A DNA stretch of 64,000 nucleotides from Aselliscus stoliczkanus (Eukaryota; Chordata; Mammalia; Chiroptera; Hipposideridae), in NCBI GenBank assembly GCA_033961575.1, contig CM066733.1, positions 140,232,421-140,296,420 on the forward strand, read 5' to 3'. The position numbers and the translations under genes were made by a program. Each line of letters begins with the position of its first letter. Position 1 is the stretch's first letter. The notes under the pieces are model-generated. The model was given only the letters and a program-made list of their open reading frames with translations. It searched no databases and was not told where the DNA came from. Below are positions 11,034-23,024 of the stretch, in pieces.

Positions 11034-12230
11034 GTCAGTGTCCCCAAGACCTGGCTGCACCCCCACTCTCTCTGGGCTTTGCCATTTGTTTGCGTTTTCA
11101 TTTTAAATTACATTCTTACACATGGGTGCTTTAGAGAACAAAGGAGCTTTGTTTGCTCTTAGGTCTCAGATGAGTACAAAGCCATTTGAACTGTACCAAA
11201 AAAACAAGCGTTTTAGAATAATAGCTGTCATACACGTCCATATATAGTGGGTAGCAGTGGATTGAATTGTGGTGAAAGATGAAAAAAAGTGTTCTTTCCT
11301 TTTGGGATGAGCAACAATTTAAATTCTTTGCCTTAGTAAGGATTAATTTTTTATTTTTATTTTTCAGTAAATTTTTCTGTCTCTAAAATTTCACATTTGT
11401 ACAAATTGAAAATAGTGCCAAAGAATATTATACCAAACATGGTTTTCTCCACTCCTGTCTGGGAATCAGTATTCTGGTTTCTCCATGCTGGTCCCTGTAG
11501 ATATTGCCATTCCCACCTGCCCCCACCTGAAGCAGAGGCCCTCCCAGCATGTCACTGATCACAAAGGAGACCTGTCACTGCTGCTAAGAAAGACTTTGCC
11601 AACCAGGCATTTTGGAATGACATTTTCTTATTGATAAAATTCAAGTTCTAAAGTTTTGCTGAGGACCACATGCTTTAATCAAATTATTATAATTTGTTAA
11701 TGGGATATCTTTTGCTACATTAATCAGTAGGAAACCTAAAATACTAATATTTTAGTTTTTTTAAAAATAAGAATTATTTTACTATTGATTGTAGACTAAA
11801 AAGCAAAGTATAAAGTCTCTTATGAGATACCTTTAGTTTCTATCAAAAAGAAAGAAGGAAAATGAAATTGGTAGAATATTTTTCTCATATGAGAAAATAC
11901 TTGCAATGCAAAATACTTAAATTCCAACTAATAAATTGAAAAAGAAAGTGACTACATTACATATTTTTCACTCATGAATTTTCCCCTAGCATATGGATTC
12001 TTTCTACAGAAGTATTTAGTACATTTTATTTATATGTAAAATTATATTACCAACAAATTAATGCAAAAGTGGTTTTGCTATTTTCCCCCTAAAATTGTCC
12101 TTTTCTATAAGAGCTGTTTACAAATTTAAGTCTTTAGAGGCCAGATCTAGTGTTTTCTCCTGAAGATAGGTTTTGGTGGAAGGCTGGACATTAATTTCAG
12201 AATGTCTGTTCTTTTTATCTGCTGTTCCAG
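11034..12230 (+). other. UTRN intron, 1.2 kb
   Basis: AT-rich sequence with no recognised repeat. It ends in the triple-CAG acceptor. Confidence 0.85.
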
Positions 12231-12236
12231 CAGCAG
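12225..12236 (+). promoter_or_regulatory. UTRN: Tandem triple NAG splice acceptor of the 93-bp UTRN exon
   Basis: TTCCAGCAGCAG offers acceptor AGs at 12230, 12233 and 12236. All three preserve frame and would give A-A-E-D, A-E-D or E-D after the preceding Ala. Tandem NAGNAG acceptors commonly yield mixtures of single-residue indel isoforms. Confidence 0.7.
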
Positions 12237-12323
12237 AGGACCTGCTGACCCCACCTCACGACACCAGCACGGACCTCACAGAGGTTATGGAGCAGATCAA
12301 CAGTTCATTTCCATCTTGCTGCC
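12231..12323 (+). CDS. UTRN: UTRN coding exon, 93 bp (dystrophin exon 77 equivalent)
   Basis: The donor is GTGAGT at 12324. The frame reads [19 protein letters not shown] then [12 protein letters not shown], with one C left for the next exon. The length equals dystrophin exon 77 (93 bp), and the DLL-PP-DTST-EVMEQ motif is shared by both paralogues. The acceptor is a run of three consecutive CAG triplets, so the start could shift by 3 or 6 bp; I chose the first AG because it gives the same number of residues as I recall for human utrophin. Confidence 0.94.
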
Positions 12324-13226
12324 GTGAGTATGAACGATCCCAACACCACCACTAGCCTTTTCCTTCCATTTCTTTTTTTCTGGCGTGGGGCCCTTTGTCT
12401 TCTTAGGTAAGATAACAAAAGCCAATATTAGAAACAGGATTGAACATTATTTGAAAATAAATCAAACATTCTATATGTCGACAAAGCAAATGAAGCTCAG
12501 CCTAGATGCATCACATCCCTCGGGCACAGTGACAATGCAATCTTATTCTTTGAGACTTTTCGGTGTGCCTTATGAGTGATAACATAAAGGCAAATAAAAT
12601 AAGCAAGATGAAATTATCCTCTTCAGTGCAAGCTATAGGAAGGAACGTGTATTACTTTAAAAATCCTTTTAGTGGCATGCCAACATGGTATGAAAATAGT
12701 CTTTTCTAATATAATTCCCTCTCTTTAGACATTGATCTCTACTGTCATCAGATTCAGGTTAAGAAACGGATTATTTTCAGATTTTCCTCTTTTTTTTTTT
12801 TCCTTTTTTTTTTTTTTCTTATGGAATAAAATAGTCACTGTATAAAGGCCAAACCTTTAAAGCATTACAGATTATGACCCTTTGAATTTTCCATGTGAAT
12901 AACCAAGATCCAGAAAATAACCAAATAAAACCAGTTCAATTCCCAGAGGAAATTATTAACAGTTCTTATTTATTGATTGATTTTCTTCCAAACATTTTGT
13001 TTTCAGCATCCTACCACTTGGTGTTTTCTCCTGAGCTCCCACCAAAACACTTCTGCTGTTTCACACAGAAAAAAATTGACTTGTATATGCTATACATACT
13101 GCTTCATGCCATGATTATATTTTAAATCACCTTTTGAAAGAACATGAATATATTATTTATAATTTTTAGGGTGATTTCCTCACAAATTGATTTTTAAATC
13201 TAGGTAGCCACTAAACTAATATTTTA

Positions 13227-13258
<32 letters not shown>
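13227..13258 (+). repeat. (GT)n/(AT)n compound microsatellite
   Basis: Eleven GT units pass directly into AT units, followed by further AT-rich alternating purine/pyrimidine sequence to about 13300. Confidence 0.95.
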
Positions 13259-13674
13259 CATATAATCATATATATGTATGTATATACATATATATACAGC
13301 TTCTCATCTTGCCTTTTCCCATCTGCTCCTCAGAAAATACCATGCTAAATGAGGAAAAAGACATTATCAGGAGTGGAGATAAATAATATATACTGACGTC
13401 ATTAAAAAAGCACCCTTCAATTTATGCTACTCTGCAGTTTTCAAAATTCCACCATTAGCAGAAAGTGGAAAAAGCTATTTGAAATATGGTCTTCTCTGAA
13501 TTTTTTGAAGTATTTGCCTAAAGGACATATTACAGTTTCCACAAGCACATAAATATATTTATATTGGGGAATGTGTCATTTTCCAAGTTATTATTTGTAA
13601 TTCTGCTTCTCAAAGTTTGCTGAATCATATTTACTATATGTAAAACCCCACAAAAAGCGTGTGCTAGCATGTGT

Positions 13675-13707
<33 letters not shown>

Positions 13708-13710
13708 CAC
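13675..13710 (+). repeat. (CA)n microsatellite
   Basis: CA run interrupted once by G (GCACACAC). Confidence 0.95.
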
Positions 13711-15156
13711 TTTTGGCCCTGTAGAGACTTAGAGAAGCATAAGTCCATAGGCTATCAGATTACAGTTTATTATATCTAGATTCTGTAACAGCCATAAAAG
13801 ATAAGCAGATTAAATCTTTTATATTAATTATACTTCAAGGTTGAATTCTGTGGCCCCATGTCCTCACACTCTTAAGTTTGTACATCCACAAATATTTATA
13901 ATACATGTAGTTTTCTGTGGATGAGCATTACTAGTCATGTGTTGTTTTGAAGGGCTCAAGTATATTCCATGTAACAAATGATGCCCAATGTATTTTAGAA
14001 TCCTTGAAATCTAGGTCTTATTGTTTTTGTTTTCTGCTATTAGTTTGGATTTAGTTTGCTCTTCTTGGTATTTATATTCTATATTTTGCTTTAATAATAT
14101 AAAAATCTTCAAGATAGAGATTGTGTTCTATAAAAAATAAAAGCTTAATTGACTTATTTGTAAACTTGATACATATTTTTTAAATTCTGCCTAAAGTTAT
14201 TAAACCTTTTAAAAATTGCTACAGAATACAAATGAGCCCTTGGTATAGACTTGGTGTCTGATACACGTTTCTGAATTAAATGAATGATTACATTTCCCCA
14301 TATGGGTGGTTTAGTGGTTGAGGTTTCCCCAGATAGTACTCAGAATATTCTATAGGATTCATTTGCTTTATTGTCCTTTATAAGTTGCTCAGCTAGCAAA
14401 TATTTTAATAAGCCTTCAAATTCCCAAAGCTTACTGCCCCCTTTGGAGAATTTTCCTAAGAAAATCAGCTTGACACCCTCCGAATGCCAAGCCAATCCCC
14501 TGAGCCCTTATAACTAATGAGGACTTTACAGTTGCTTCTCATTAGCATACAATGAATTGATCTGCTTGTTTATCTTGACTTTTGATCCATTGTGGATTAA
14601 AAACGAGCATAGTCACAAGTGATTTTCTACTTCTGGCAATTTTGGAATTAAAATGAATCTGTATTTATAAACCCTAATTACATGAATTGCATAGTTAAAC
14701 ATTGCTTCTTTTTTTAGCGTATCTATATATTTTTGCACATCACACTTTAGCATTCCTGTCATAAATTTATATCCCAGTTGGTCATGACAGCATCCTTGAA
14801 TTATGGCCTCTTAAAGTCTCCTCTTAATTATCTACGTTGAATTTCAGAGCAAAAAGGCAGGTATTTCCAACTCTTCCTGGCAAGGAGTTAATAAAGGAAG
14901 TGTAATTGCATTTCCAATTGACCAACGTACATACTAAAATTTCCACTGACTGCTGCGACTTTTTTTTAGTGTAAAATCTTTTGTCAGTTTTTTCATTTAT
15001 TCATCTAAATATATGGGATATGAGTAGTAAGCCAAATATTTTTTGCTGATAGACCAAAAAATGCTTCTGAAATTATTTTTTATCTACATACATATTTTCA
15101 CTGTGAATTGCCTATGTTTTTTAAGCTTAAGTGGCATTCATCAAAAACTCAAAACC

Positions 15157-15626
15157 GGGCCAGCCGAGTGGCTCAGTTGGTTAAGAGTGCGAGCTCTGAG
15201 CAACAGGGCTGCTGGTTTGATTCCCACATGGGCCAGTAATGCTGCGCCTGAGTTGAGCTGTTGCTGAGCTGCCAACAGGTGGCAGGATGGCTCAGCTAGT
15301 GTAACAACAAGATTGCCTGTTCGATGGTGGGCTATGCCCACCCACAACTAATACTGAACTCAGCACCTTGAGCTGAACTGCTGCCCGAATGGCTCAGTGG
15401 CCAGAGCGTGCTCTCTTAACAACAAGGCTGCCAGTTCAACTCCTGCATGGGATGGTGGCTACGCCCACCTGCAACTAAGATTTGAACACAGCACCTTGAG
15501 CTTAGAGGCCATGAGCTGCTGACGGCAGCCAGGTAGCGACTGGCCCCCCTCCACAGCAAATACTGAAGAACAACAACTTGGCTGGTCCCCTTCCCCAATT
15601 CCCCAACAAAATCTAAAAAAAACAAC
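15157..15626 (+). mobile_element. Long SINE (~460 bp) with three tRNA-like units
   Basis: Begins GGGCCAGCCGAGTGGCTCAG. Three tRNA-like units can be read by their A-box-like cores: GAGTGGCTCAGTTGG (about 15166), GGATGGCTCAGCTAG (about 15285) and GAATGGCTCAGTGG (about 15389), each followed by a B-box-like or CAACAAGG...GGATGGTGG segment. The tail is CAATTCCCCAACAAAATCTA plus A-rich, a degenerate form of the CCCCAATAAAATC tail of bat VES-type SINEs. The duplication CTCAAAACC occurs at 15148-15156 and 15627-15635. It is sense with UTRN. Confidence 0.87.
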
Positions 15627-17068
15627 CTCAAAACCTACTGAAGTGAAATGATTTCCTGATTTTTTTTTTAATGTGAATACATTTCAAAGTTTTTATTTAA
15701 CTCGTTAATTAATGAGGGAACCAATAAGATGATTTCTTTTAAAAGTATGATTTGTTCAGGGGAGTGCCCATAGCCTTTTATTTAATAAAAAGCCAGAGGG
15801 TTAAAAAATGTTGGTTTGGAACAAATTGAATTAGATTTCTGTTTGGATTTGGCTATGTGCTACTTAAAAGAGAAGCATAACTATACCTATGTTATACCTA
15901 ATGCTAATACTTTCCCATGGGTGTAGCTCACGTTTGTGAGGCTGTCCACTCTTTTTCTTCCTAATGTAAATTACCTATCTGGTAGGATTTGGCAGGTGTT
16001 AGCCTGATTCTTCCCCCAACTACTCCTGAGGCTCACTCTTTCCCCCTAGGCATCATAGGAAGGTTGCCCTATTGCTTGCTCTTTTTTTCTCAGAAAGCCA
16101 CTGGCACCTACTGTGTGGTCGCAGATATCTTTTGTTTTTTCCTAAGCACAGGAAAATGAGAGAGGGAAGGCGTGTAACATGCTAGATGATTAGGGACAAT
16201 TCTTACTTGACCCAGAACAGATGTTATTATTATTGGAGGGGCGGAGCTCCCCCTCCTCCCCAGGGTCAAGTAAGAGAGGATGTAATTATGAGATTTCCCA
16301 GTGAAATGGTGAGATGAAACAACAAAGGCCTTAGAGAAAAGGGTTGCTTGTGGCTGCCCTCCTAGGGTCCATCAGAGCAGCTATACTGTCTCCTGCCTCT
16401 GTAACCAGGGAGGAACTGAGCTGCAAATTAGATGCAAATCCAATGCAATGGTGAGTTAGACTCCATATTCCATCTTCTCTGAGGCTCTTAACTGGGGCCA
16501 TTTAACGCTCAATTATTAGCCCAAGTTCCTAGAACGCTGCCTCTGCCGAGGATTAGGCCAGCCCTTGAAGCAAGCACAGTGCCCCCATCTTCCTAGCCTT
16601 TGGTTGCCAGGCTGAACCAAGGATGGCAGGAATCTGACTCACGCACTTCATTTCCCTAATGGCTTCTTGGTCAGAATTTGTACTATTCAGCAAAATACAC
16701 AGAATTTGCTCTGTTCTGATACATAAATCAAATATGTGGTGATATTTCAATGGGTAATTTTGAGTTTTGTTTTTTATTTGTTTTTTACAAAACTAAGTAC
16801 TCACTCAATGTTTCATTGTGTTCTTATTTGAGACGGCCAGCATGTGTTTTCCATATTTTGGTGGAATTTTTGTACCTTAAAAGTACTTGAGATATGAGAA
16901 ACGAGGAAAACTAGCCCTTATTAAAGCATTTAGGCAAAAACAAAACAAAGACAATCACTGTTTCTTATTTTCTTATTAGTCATTTAGCATGTTGAGAATG
17001 TCATGAGAGGGACGTCCAGCCAAGCAACAGTACCACCTTCAATTGATTTCTTTTGTTTTCTCTTTCAG

Positions 17069-17091
17069 CAAATCTCCCCAGCAGGCCACAG
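17069..17091 (+). CDS. UTRN: UTRN penultimate coding microexon, 23 bp (dystrophin exon 78 equivalent)
   Basis: The acceptor is TTTTCTCTTTCAG ending at 17068; the donor is GTAAGA at 17092. Joined to the C left by the preceding exon it encodes PNLPSRPQ. It is shorter than dystrophin exon 78 (32 bp), but both have lengths not divisible by three, so skipping shifts the frame of the last exon. Both flanking introns exceed 4 kb, and the exon would be invisible to simple ORF finding. Confidence 0.9.
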
Positions 17092-20000
17092 GTAAGAGTT
17101 CATGGGTTTGTTAGCAAAAATTCCAAAATAAATTAAAAGAGAGTTTTATACATATGTGATTTGCAAATAGGGATGTAGCCTTCAGTATGAAACGAAGACA
17201 TGTTCCAGAATGGAGGGGATAGGGCAAGATTTTTAAAGGTGAAAGCTGCAAGGAGCTGATGATCAAAGAGATGGATTGCTAGGGGAGGCCAGAACAGGAA
17301 TTTACATCATTTGTTTTTGGATTGGTGGGGGCAGCTGAACTCTCAACAATTGGCTGACTCACTGGGCAAACAAGTGGGGCTGTGAGATGAGAACAATGGG
17401 TAGCATATGATTCGCCACTTGTCAGCATCCTAGTTCTGGTCCAGGCTTGTAGGACAGAAGCTTTAGGGAAACTTACCAACAGAAATCAAACAGCACAGAG
17501 TGACTCTTCGTTTTTCAGGCAGTTTCCAGGTCCCAGGAGCAGAGTCATGCTCTGTAAGCAGCCTCAGAGTTTAAACTGCAAAAATCCCAAGGTTGGGCCA
17601 CATGTTATGATATTAAATTTCTTTGAAGTCCTCAGGTTGTTTGGCTCCGGTGTTGTAATCAACAACCTAGAGAAATCATATTAGCCACTATCCATTTTAG
17701 TGCTAAGGTATTCCCCTTATAAAAAGTGAACTTGCTTAACATTTAATGTTAGTTGATTCTGTACACCAGTTTGTTATTTGGAGGAGAGGGAACCCCTCCC
17801 AAGCCAGTTCTTCCAGTTCTGCCCAAAATACCCAGTGCTTCATCCTTTGTGTTCTAACAGCTTTTTAACAACCTCATATGTACCATGGAAAGTTAGCCTG
17901 GATAGATTTGGCTGGCCACTGTTCTCCCAGATACCCACCTAAAGTAGCTATCACAAAACATTGACTTAAAGATAGCAACTGGAATGGTACATAAAGGTGG
18001 TTCTGTTCCTTTGAGAGGGAAAGAGTCTTAATTTTTCATTTCAAAATTTGCTGAAAGCTGTTGGCAGCCATAGCCTTATGCCTTTCAGTATTTTCCTTAT
18101 CTGATACTCTTAGTAATAATGTGCACCACAAGACCACAGATCTTTGGAGAAAATTTTCTTCCATGTACTTGTTTATTCATCTTTTTGAAACATTGAACCT
18201 TCTGATTGTGTTCTTGTCTTATTAGCAATAGGGGCCAAGATCTTAATGAGACACACAGACAGTTTGTCTTTGGTAACTGGAGGAAAGCCACAGGCACATA
18301 AAATAGATAAATGGATGTGGTGTGAGAGCTTGTGAGACAGAAGGACCTCACCCCAGAGAGCAAAGGTCCTCTTTTGATTGCCCCTGTTGTCTTAGTGGAC
18401 CAGAGACCCAGGCTGCAGCAAAGAATGAGGATGGGAGGAGGTGTCATAGGTGTGAGGAGAGACTAGAGGATGCGCTGTAGCAGCTCGGAGAGCAGAGAGC
18501 ACCTAGACTCTGGAACAGGGTGTTGCTGACTGCCAAGCAGCATTCAAGGCCACCAATTTAGGTGCCTGTTCATGAATTTAACATGAGGCTGGTCTTCAGG
18601 ACTGTGTGTTGCCCTTCAGCCACCTTCAAGTTCATGAGCACAGGCACCAGAGCAGGCCAAGGATTGCAGTTTAACCAAAGTCAAGGTCGTGGTTTGACCA
18701 AGAGAGCACAGCAATTCAAGGGAAGAACCAAAGGAGTGATGATAATGATTGAACCAGGCATCTAAGCTTTGGTAGGGAGAAAACAGGATGCCTTAGGTGT
18801 GGAGACGAAAAAAAGGTGGGAGAACCAATTGTAGTATCGGAGGGTAGATGAAGTTGCACCCTGGTAGAAGTAAGCTGGAAAGGTAGAGGTGGTTGTCAGA
18901 AGGCAGGATGATTGAAATTGGTGTGTTGGAGGGGCTACAGGTATTGGTAATGGTCCATATTTGAGACTTGCAGTGAGTGGCTGAGAAAGTCATTGGAGGA
19001 GAGGAGCTCGAGACACTGAGAGGTCAGAGTATTACAAGAATCATCTGTGTGGGTGTGGAAATTAAGATTTAAAAATAGGCTTAAACTTGGTAACAGTGAG
19101 CCATTTCTCCTTCAAGAAGTAAGGGAACATGACTCCCGAGGTCAGAAGGTGACTGGATAGTGAGTGGTCTAGTCTGTCGGCATGACATTCAAGAGTGTTT
19201 TTGGGGATGAGAGAGCCAGAATGCCCTGAGAAACACAAGGAGGACCTAAGAGGGACTTATCCAATCTATGGGGAGTGTGGGAGATAAGGAAGGAAGGAAG
19301 GAAGGAAGGAAGGAAGGAAGGAAGGAAGGAAGGAAGGAAGGAAGGAAGGGAGGGAGGGAGGGAGGGAGGGAGGGAGGGAGGGAGGACGGGAGGGAGGAAG
19401 GGAGGGAGGAAGGGAAGAAAGAAACAGCAGTCATATATGTGTTTGAGGGTAATGAGGTAGCCTGCATCTTCAGGGGAGATCCAGATATTGAATAGAGCAG
19501 GCAAGCTCTATTGAGAATATGGGTTTTAATGATGATGGACCATGTGGTGTAGAGGGCACATGGGAAGGGTTTCAAGAACTAGGGAGGATGGGACATAGGA
19601 ACCGAATAAGGAATATGCAGATCTCTATATGGAACAGAGCACATGAGATGACCAGTAGCCTGGAGCATTTCATGGTGGCCCATTATCATATAAAAGTAAA
19701 GAACATGATGAGATGAGTACTGATGGTCCCAAGGTTGGGGCGAGGCCATGAGCGATGGGAGTCAGGAAGGGGAGAGGGGACATTCTTTTAAAACCTCAAA
19801 TACTTGACAATAAAAGTGCTGAAAATGATCTTACAGAACTTCTCCTCCTGCTTTCTTTTTAGATTTTAAGAAATTGAGTTTAAAAGAGTTCAAATGCTCC
19901 TGGTTTGTACATTTGTTTAGTGCAGCAAATATTTCACTCATTCCAGGAAGCCCCTTTCCTCCTTTTTTCCTTCCACTACATTCCTTTTCTTTCTTTTCTT

Positions 20001-21423
20001 TCCCCTTCTACATTTGCTCCTTTCCCCCTCGCCTTGGAAATTCATGAAAAATGTACGTTTTCACCTGGATGGTTGTGTTAATATTTACATTGCGTAGACT
20101 TCAATTTTTAGAATTCTGACAGCTAAAATGAGAATGACTGTGGCCTTTGTAGCAGACATTTATTAAACTGTAAATAGACAAGGATAATAAAGTACATAGA
20201 AATAGCGAGAAAAAAAAATCCTTTTAGCCTTTATTTCAACATGAATCGGCACCAAAGTTTTAGTTGATACGTAACAACATGTTCCTTTCCCTGATAGAAG
20301 TAGTTCCTCTCCTCTGCTCTCACCATACTTGGAACTTACTGCCATTGGCTCTTACCTCCTCTTGGAGTCGAATGAGAGTGCACTGTTGAGGTGTCTTTGT
20401 CACCCACCTCACTCTGAGAGCCTCACGTGCCCAGGAGCCTCGCACATCCCAGGGCGCACACCGTCAGTGTTGGCTGACATTTTGCTCCCTCTGACATGGC
20501 AGTGAAATGTTCAAAACATAGAAGCAGGTTTCTGAAGAATCCAAATTTGAATAATAATGGAGAATAAGCCTTAGATGAGAGTCAAGGTGAGTTTGTGGCT
20601 TCTGGCATCGCTGGGAGGAGAAGGACCCCTTGGGCAGCTTTTCTAGACACTATGCTAGGAATACAGTTCCAGAGGTGAGTGGGGCTTCACCCCAAAGTCC
20701 TCCATCAAATAAGGGCAAGTAGAGGAGTGTCTTTTCTCCATGTTCCCGAAAGGCTTCTTGGGATTGAGGAGGCATGGGACCAGTTTTGGACTACTTCTTT
20801 TTAAGGTAATTAAAAAAAAATAATTCCAGCTTCAAAAAGACTTTTAAAAAAACAACTGTTAGACCTCCCCTTGAAAAGGTCGATGCCGCTCCCCTACATG
20901 TGGCCCAGGTTTGTCTTCTCCTGCTGTGTACACTGGCCCTGAGCCTTTCATGGCACCATTGCACACTGTTAGACCTCCATGTCTCTCTTGAGTTCCTCTT
21001 GTCTGAACCCCAGTTTGAGACTCAGACTGGTTGGAATTGTCAAGGGTACTCTCTCTGCAGGAGACTTCTCACAGCCCTCCAGGAAGAGATGGGGTGCTTG
21101 TACCAGCCTATTTCACTCACCAATAGTACTCCAACAAGGAAAAACCAAGTCCGCTCAATTTTAACCTGATTTCCAGCCTGGGCAAGAGAAAAGTCTTTCA
21201 TACTTCCTCTATATCAGCTGCAGTGGTAATAGACTAGGTGACATCAGGATGAGAGAAACAGACCTCATCCAGGGAGCAAAGGGTCTCCTTTGAACACGGC
21301 AGAATAGGGTTTGACTAGTTCTGAAAGAAGCACTTTTATTTCCTGGAGGAGTTGACAGGTCTAGGCTACCTGTAGTGGTTAATGTCAGTGTCGTTCTGAC
21401 TGTACTATTTCCCCTTCCTGCAG
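17092..21423 (+). other. UTRN last intron, 4.3 kb
   Basis: Dominated by a GGAA/GGGA microsatellite at 19286-19432. The 18.3-19.2 kb and 20.3-21.2 kb parts are moderately GC-rich without a recognised family. It ends in the acceptor of the terminal exon. Confidence 0.85.
19286..19432 (+). repeat. (GGAA)n/(GGGA)n microsatellite
   Basis: About 15 uninterrupted GGAA units (to about 19348) pass into about nine GGGA units, then imperfect mixed units. The opposite strand is pure pyrimidine. It lies in the last UTRN intron. Confidence 0.97.
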
Positions 21424-21432
21424 GCAATGTGA
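21424..21432 (+). CDS. UTRN: UTRN last coding exon: final two codons and stop
   Basis: After the acceptor TTTCCCCTTCCTGCAG at 21423 the exon reads GCA ATG TGA, giving the terminal Ala-Met of the utrophin C-terminus (…RPQAM). The remainder of this exon is 3'UTR. If the 23-bp microexon is skipped, a second frame through this exon stays open to a TAA at 21510-21512. Confidence 0.93.
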   Translation, partial: AM

Positions 21433-21835
21433 AGTGTTCATCCAGCCAAGCAACATTTCCTGACTTACACTATCGCCCTGTCCAGCAAATGCCAGTTCCA
21501 AGCTCCATTTAATCAGAAGCTCCATGGCTCCCTGAAACATGCTGTTGAGTGCTGACTGTGTGTTCTACTGAAGGAGTAAAACACTGACTATCCAAAGAGA
21601 AAAGGATATTTTGTTTTTATAAAAATCATATATTATTGGTTTTTTTTCCTCCCTTTCTATGCAACTGTAAATTGATGAACAGAGTGGTATTTGGAAATGA
21701 TAATACATTTGTCACTGATTTGTATACTGTATACAGCATTGGGAAAGTGGGTGGGGGCTTTCTAATACAGATAACCTTCTTTTTAATAACCATGACAGAA
21801 ATTGCATATGAATTAGAAGACAATGTTACATTTTT

Positions 21836-21842
21836 ACATTCC
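21836..21842 (+). promoter_or_regulatory. miR-1/miR-206 7mer-m8 seed match in UTRN 3'UTR
   Basis: ACATTCC pairs with positions 2-8 of miR-1/miR-206 and is followed by T, so it is a 7mer-m8 rather than an 8mer. miR-206 is a muscle microRNA reported to repress utrophin. A 7mer alone can occur by chance in 1.9 kb. Confidence 0.4.
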
Positions 21843-23024
21843 TTCATATTAACCTTGTACCATAACTTCATTTATGTCTTGAGCTACTTTCACCATTATG
21901 TTTTGGTTATTTATAATTCATCAGCCACATGACCAAATAGATTTCCTGTATTTGTTTTCATTATTTGGCCAAATTAATAAGTTCATATATTTCAGTCAGT
22001 TATATTATATGTGTATGTATTAGGCTACAGCTCTGTGTTTACTGTTTAACTTTATTTGACATCATACACTTAACTTCTTTAGCCACCACTTGGACAGCCA
22101 CGATCAAAATCCTGTGGGCCTAACTGGCATTTCTACTGGGATTTTTTTTTTTTCCCCTGCATTTTATTTCTCTACTCTTTATAAATGCTCTTGATTTGTT
22201 TATTTATTTCATATCCCACTTTATATGATAGAGGAGACTTAAAGCAGGATTATAGTAATCTCAAAGATCATTTTACCAAAGGTTGCCCATTTAAGCATAC
22301 TTTCATTTTGCCATAAAAACAACCCCTTGGTACAACCTTTCCTAGTTCCTGGGCCTTTATTTTCATCATTAAGTACACAGCAGAACTTTACCTAAGTGTA
22401 ATACCAGAACACATTGTTGCCTTCCGTTCCCTTTGAAGAGAATTTTTGTTGTTGTTTATAAAGTGTATTTAAGCCCTTTATCATTCTTGAAACTCCCAGT
22501 TATTTTCTTTCTGAAAGCAGGCACAAATTTAATGCATGTCTCATTTTACCTTTTGGGTAAATGAAGAGATGTTTCATTAGCCTTCCTGTGGTCCTTATTA
22601 TTTGGGGAGAATGTTTATCAAAAGCCTGTGTCGCTGCTTCTTCAGAAGAATGAAATTCATGCTTAGATGGTCATACTCTGCCTAGACTTTGAGTGCATTC
22701 AATTAGGCATTTGGTTCAGCTTCTGATTTCACATTTAATTGGTTCAGTTTAAACATCTTACATAATTACCAAACGTAGAGAAACCAAAAAAAAAAAAAAA
22801 GCTAACATGTTTTGATTCAAGTATATGTGCTTTTAAAACATCAGGACATTTTGACTTTGGGTTCTCTTTTACTGGGATCTGGCCAGAAGGAGGCTTAAAG
22901 TTAGAAATTCCTATTCTTTTAGAATAGGTTGGGTGGGTTGGGGGGCAAGGGTGTCTATTTGCAGCATAGATATTTTGAGAAGAAGAAAATTGTTTTATAC
23001 AAGAGGAAAGCCATGACCACCTTT

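Larger units (their letters stand above)
12324..17068 (+). other. UTRN intron, 4.7 kb
   Basis: Holds (GT)n/(AT)n at 13227-13258, (CA)n at 13675-13710 and a long three-unit SINE in sense orientation (15157-15626). The remainder is AT-rich and unrecognised. Confidence 0.85.

Noticed and set aside
15157..15240. tRNA gene candidate
   Set aside because: The A/B-box-like segments belong to a SINE with target duplications and a poly(A) tail; the cloverleaf is not complete.
19169..19575. Open frames rich in Leu-Pro-Pro-Ser or Lys-Glu-Gly-Arg
   Set aside because: Pure translation of the GGAA/GGGA microsatellite.
20900..21169. + frame starting MAQVCLLLLCTLALSLSW, resembling a signal peptide
   Set aside because: Hydrophobic start could be chance; no cleavage-site context or downstream domain, and it lies inside the last UTRN intron.
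359..21432. Dystrophin (DMD) as the gene identity
   Set aside because: Exon structure is shared, but the residues ([33 protein letters not shown] end) are those of utrophin.
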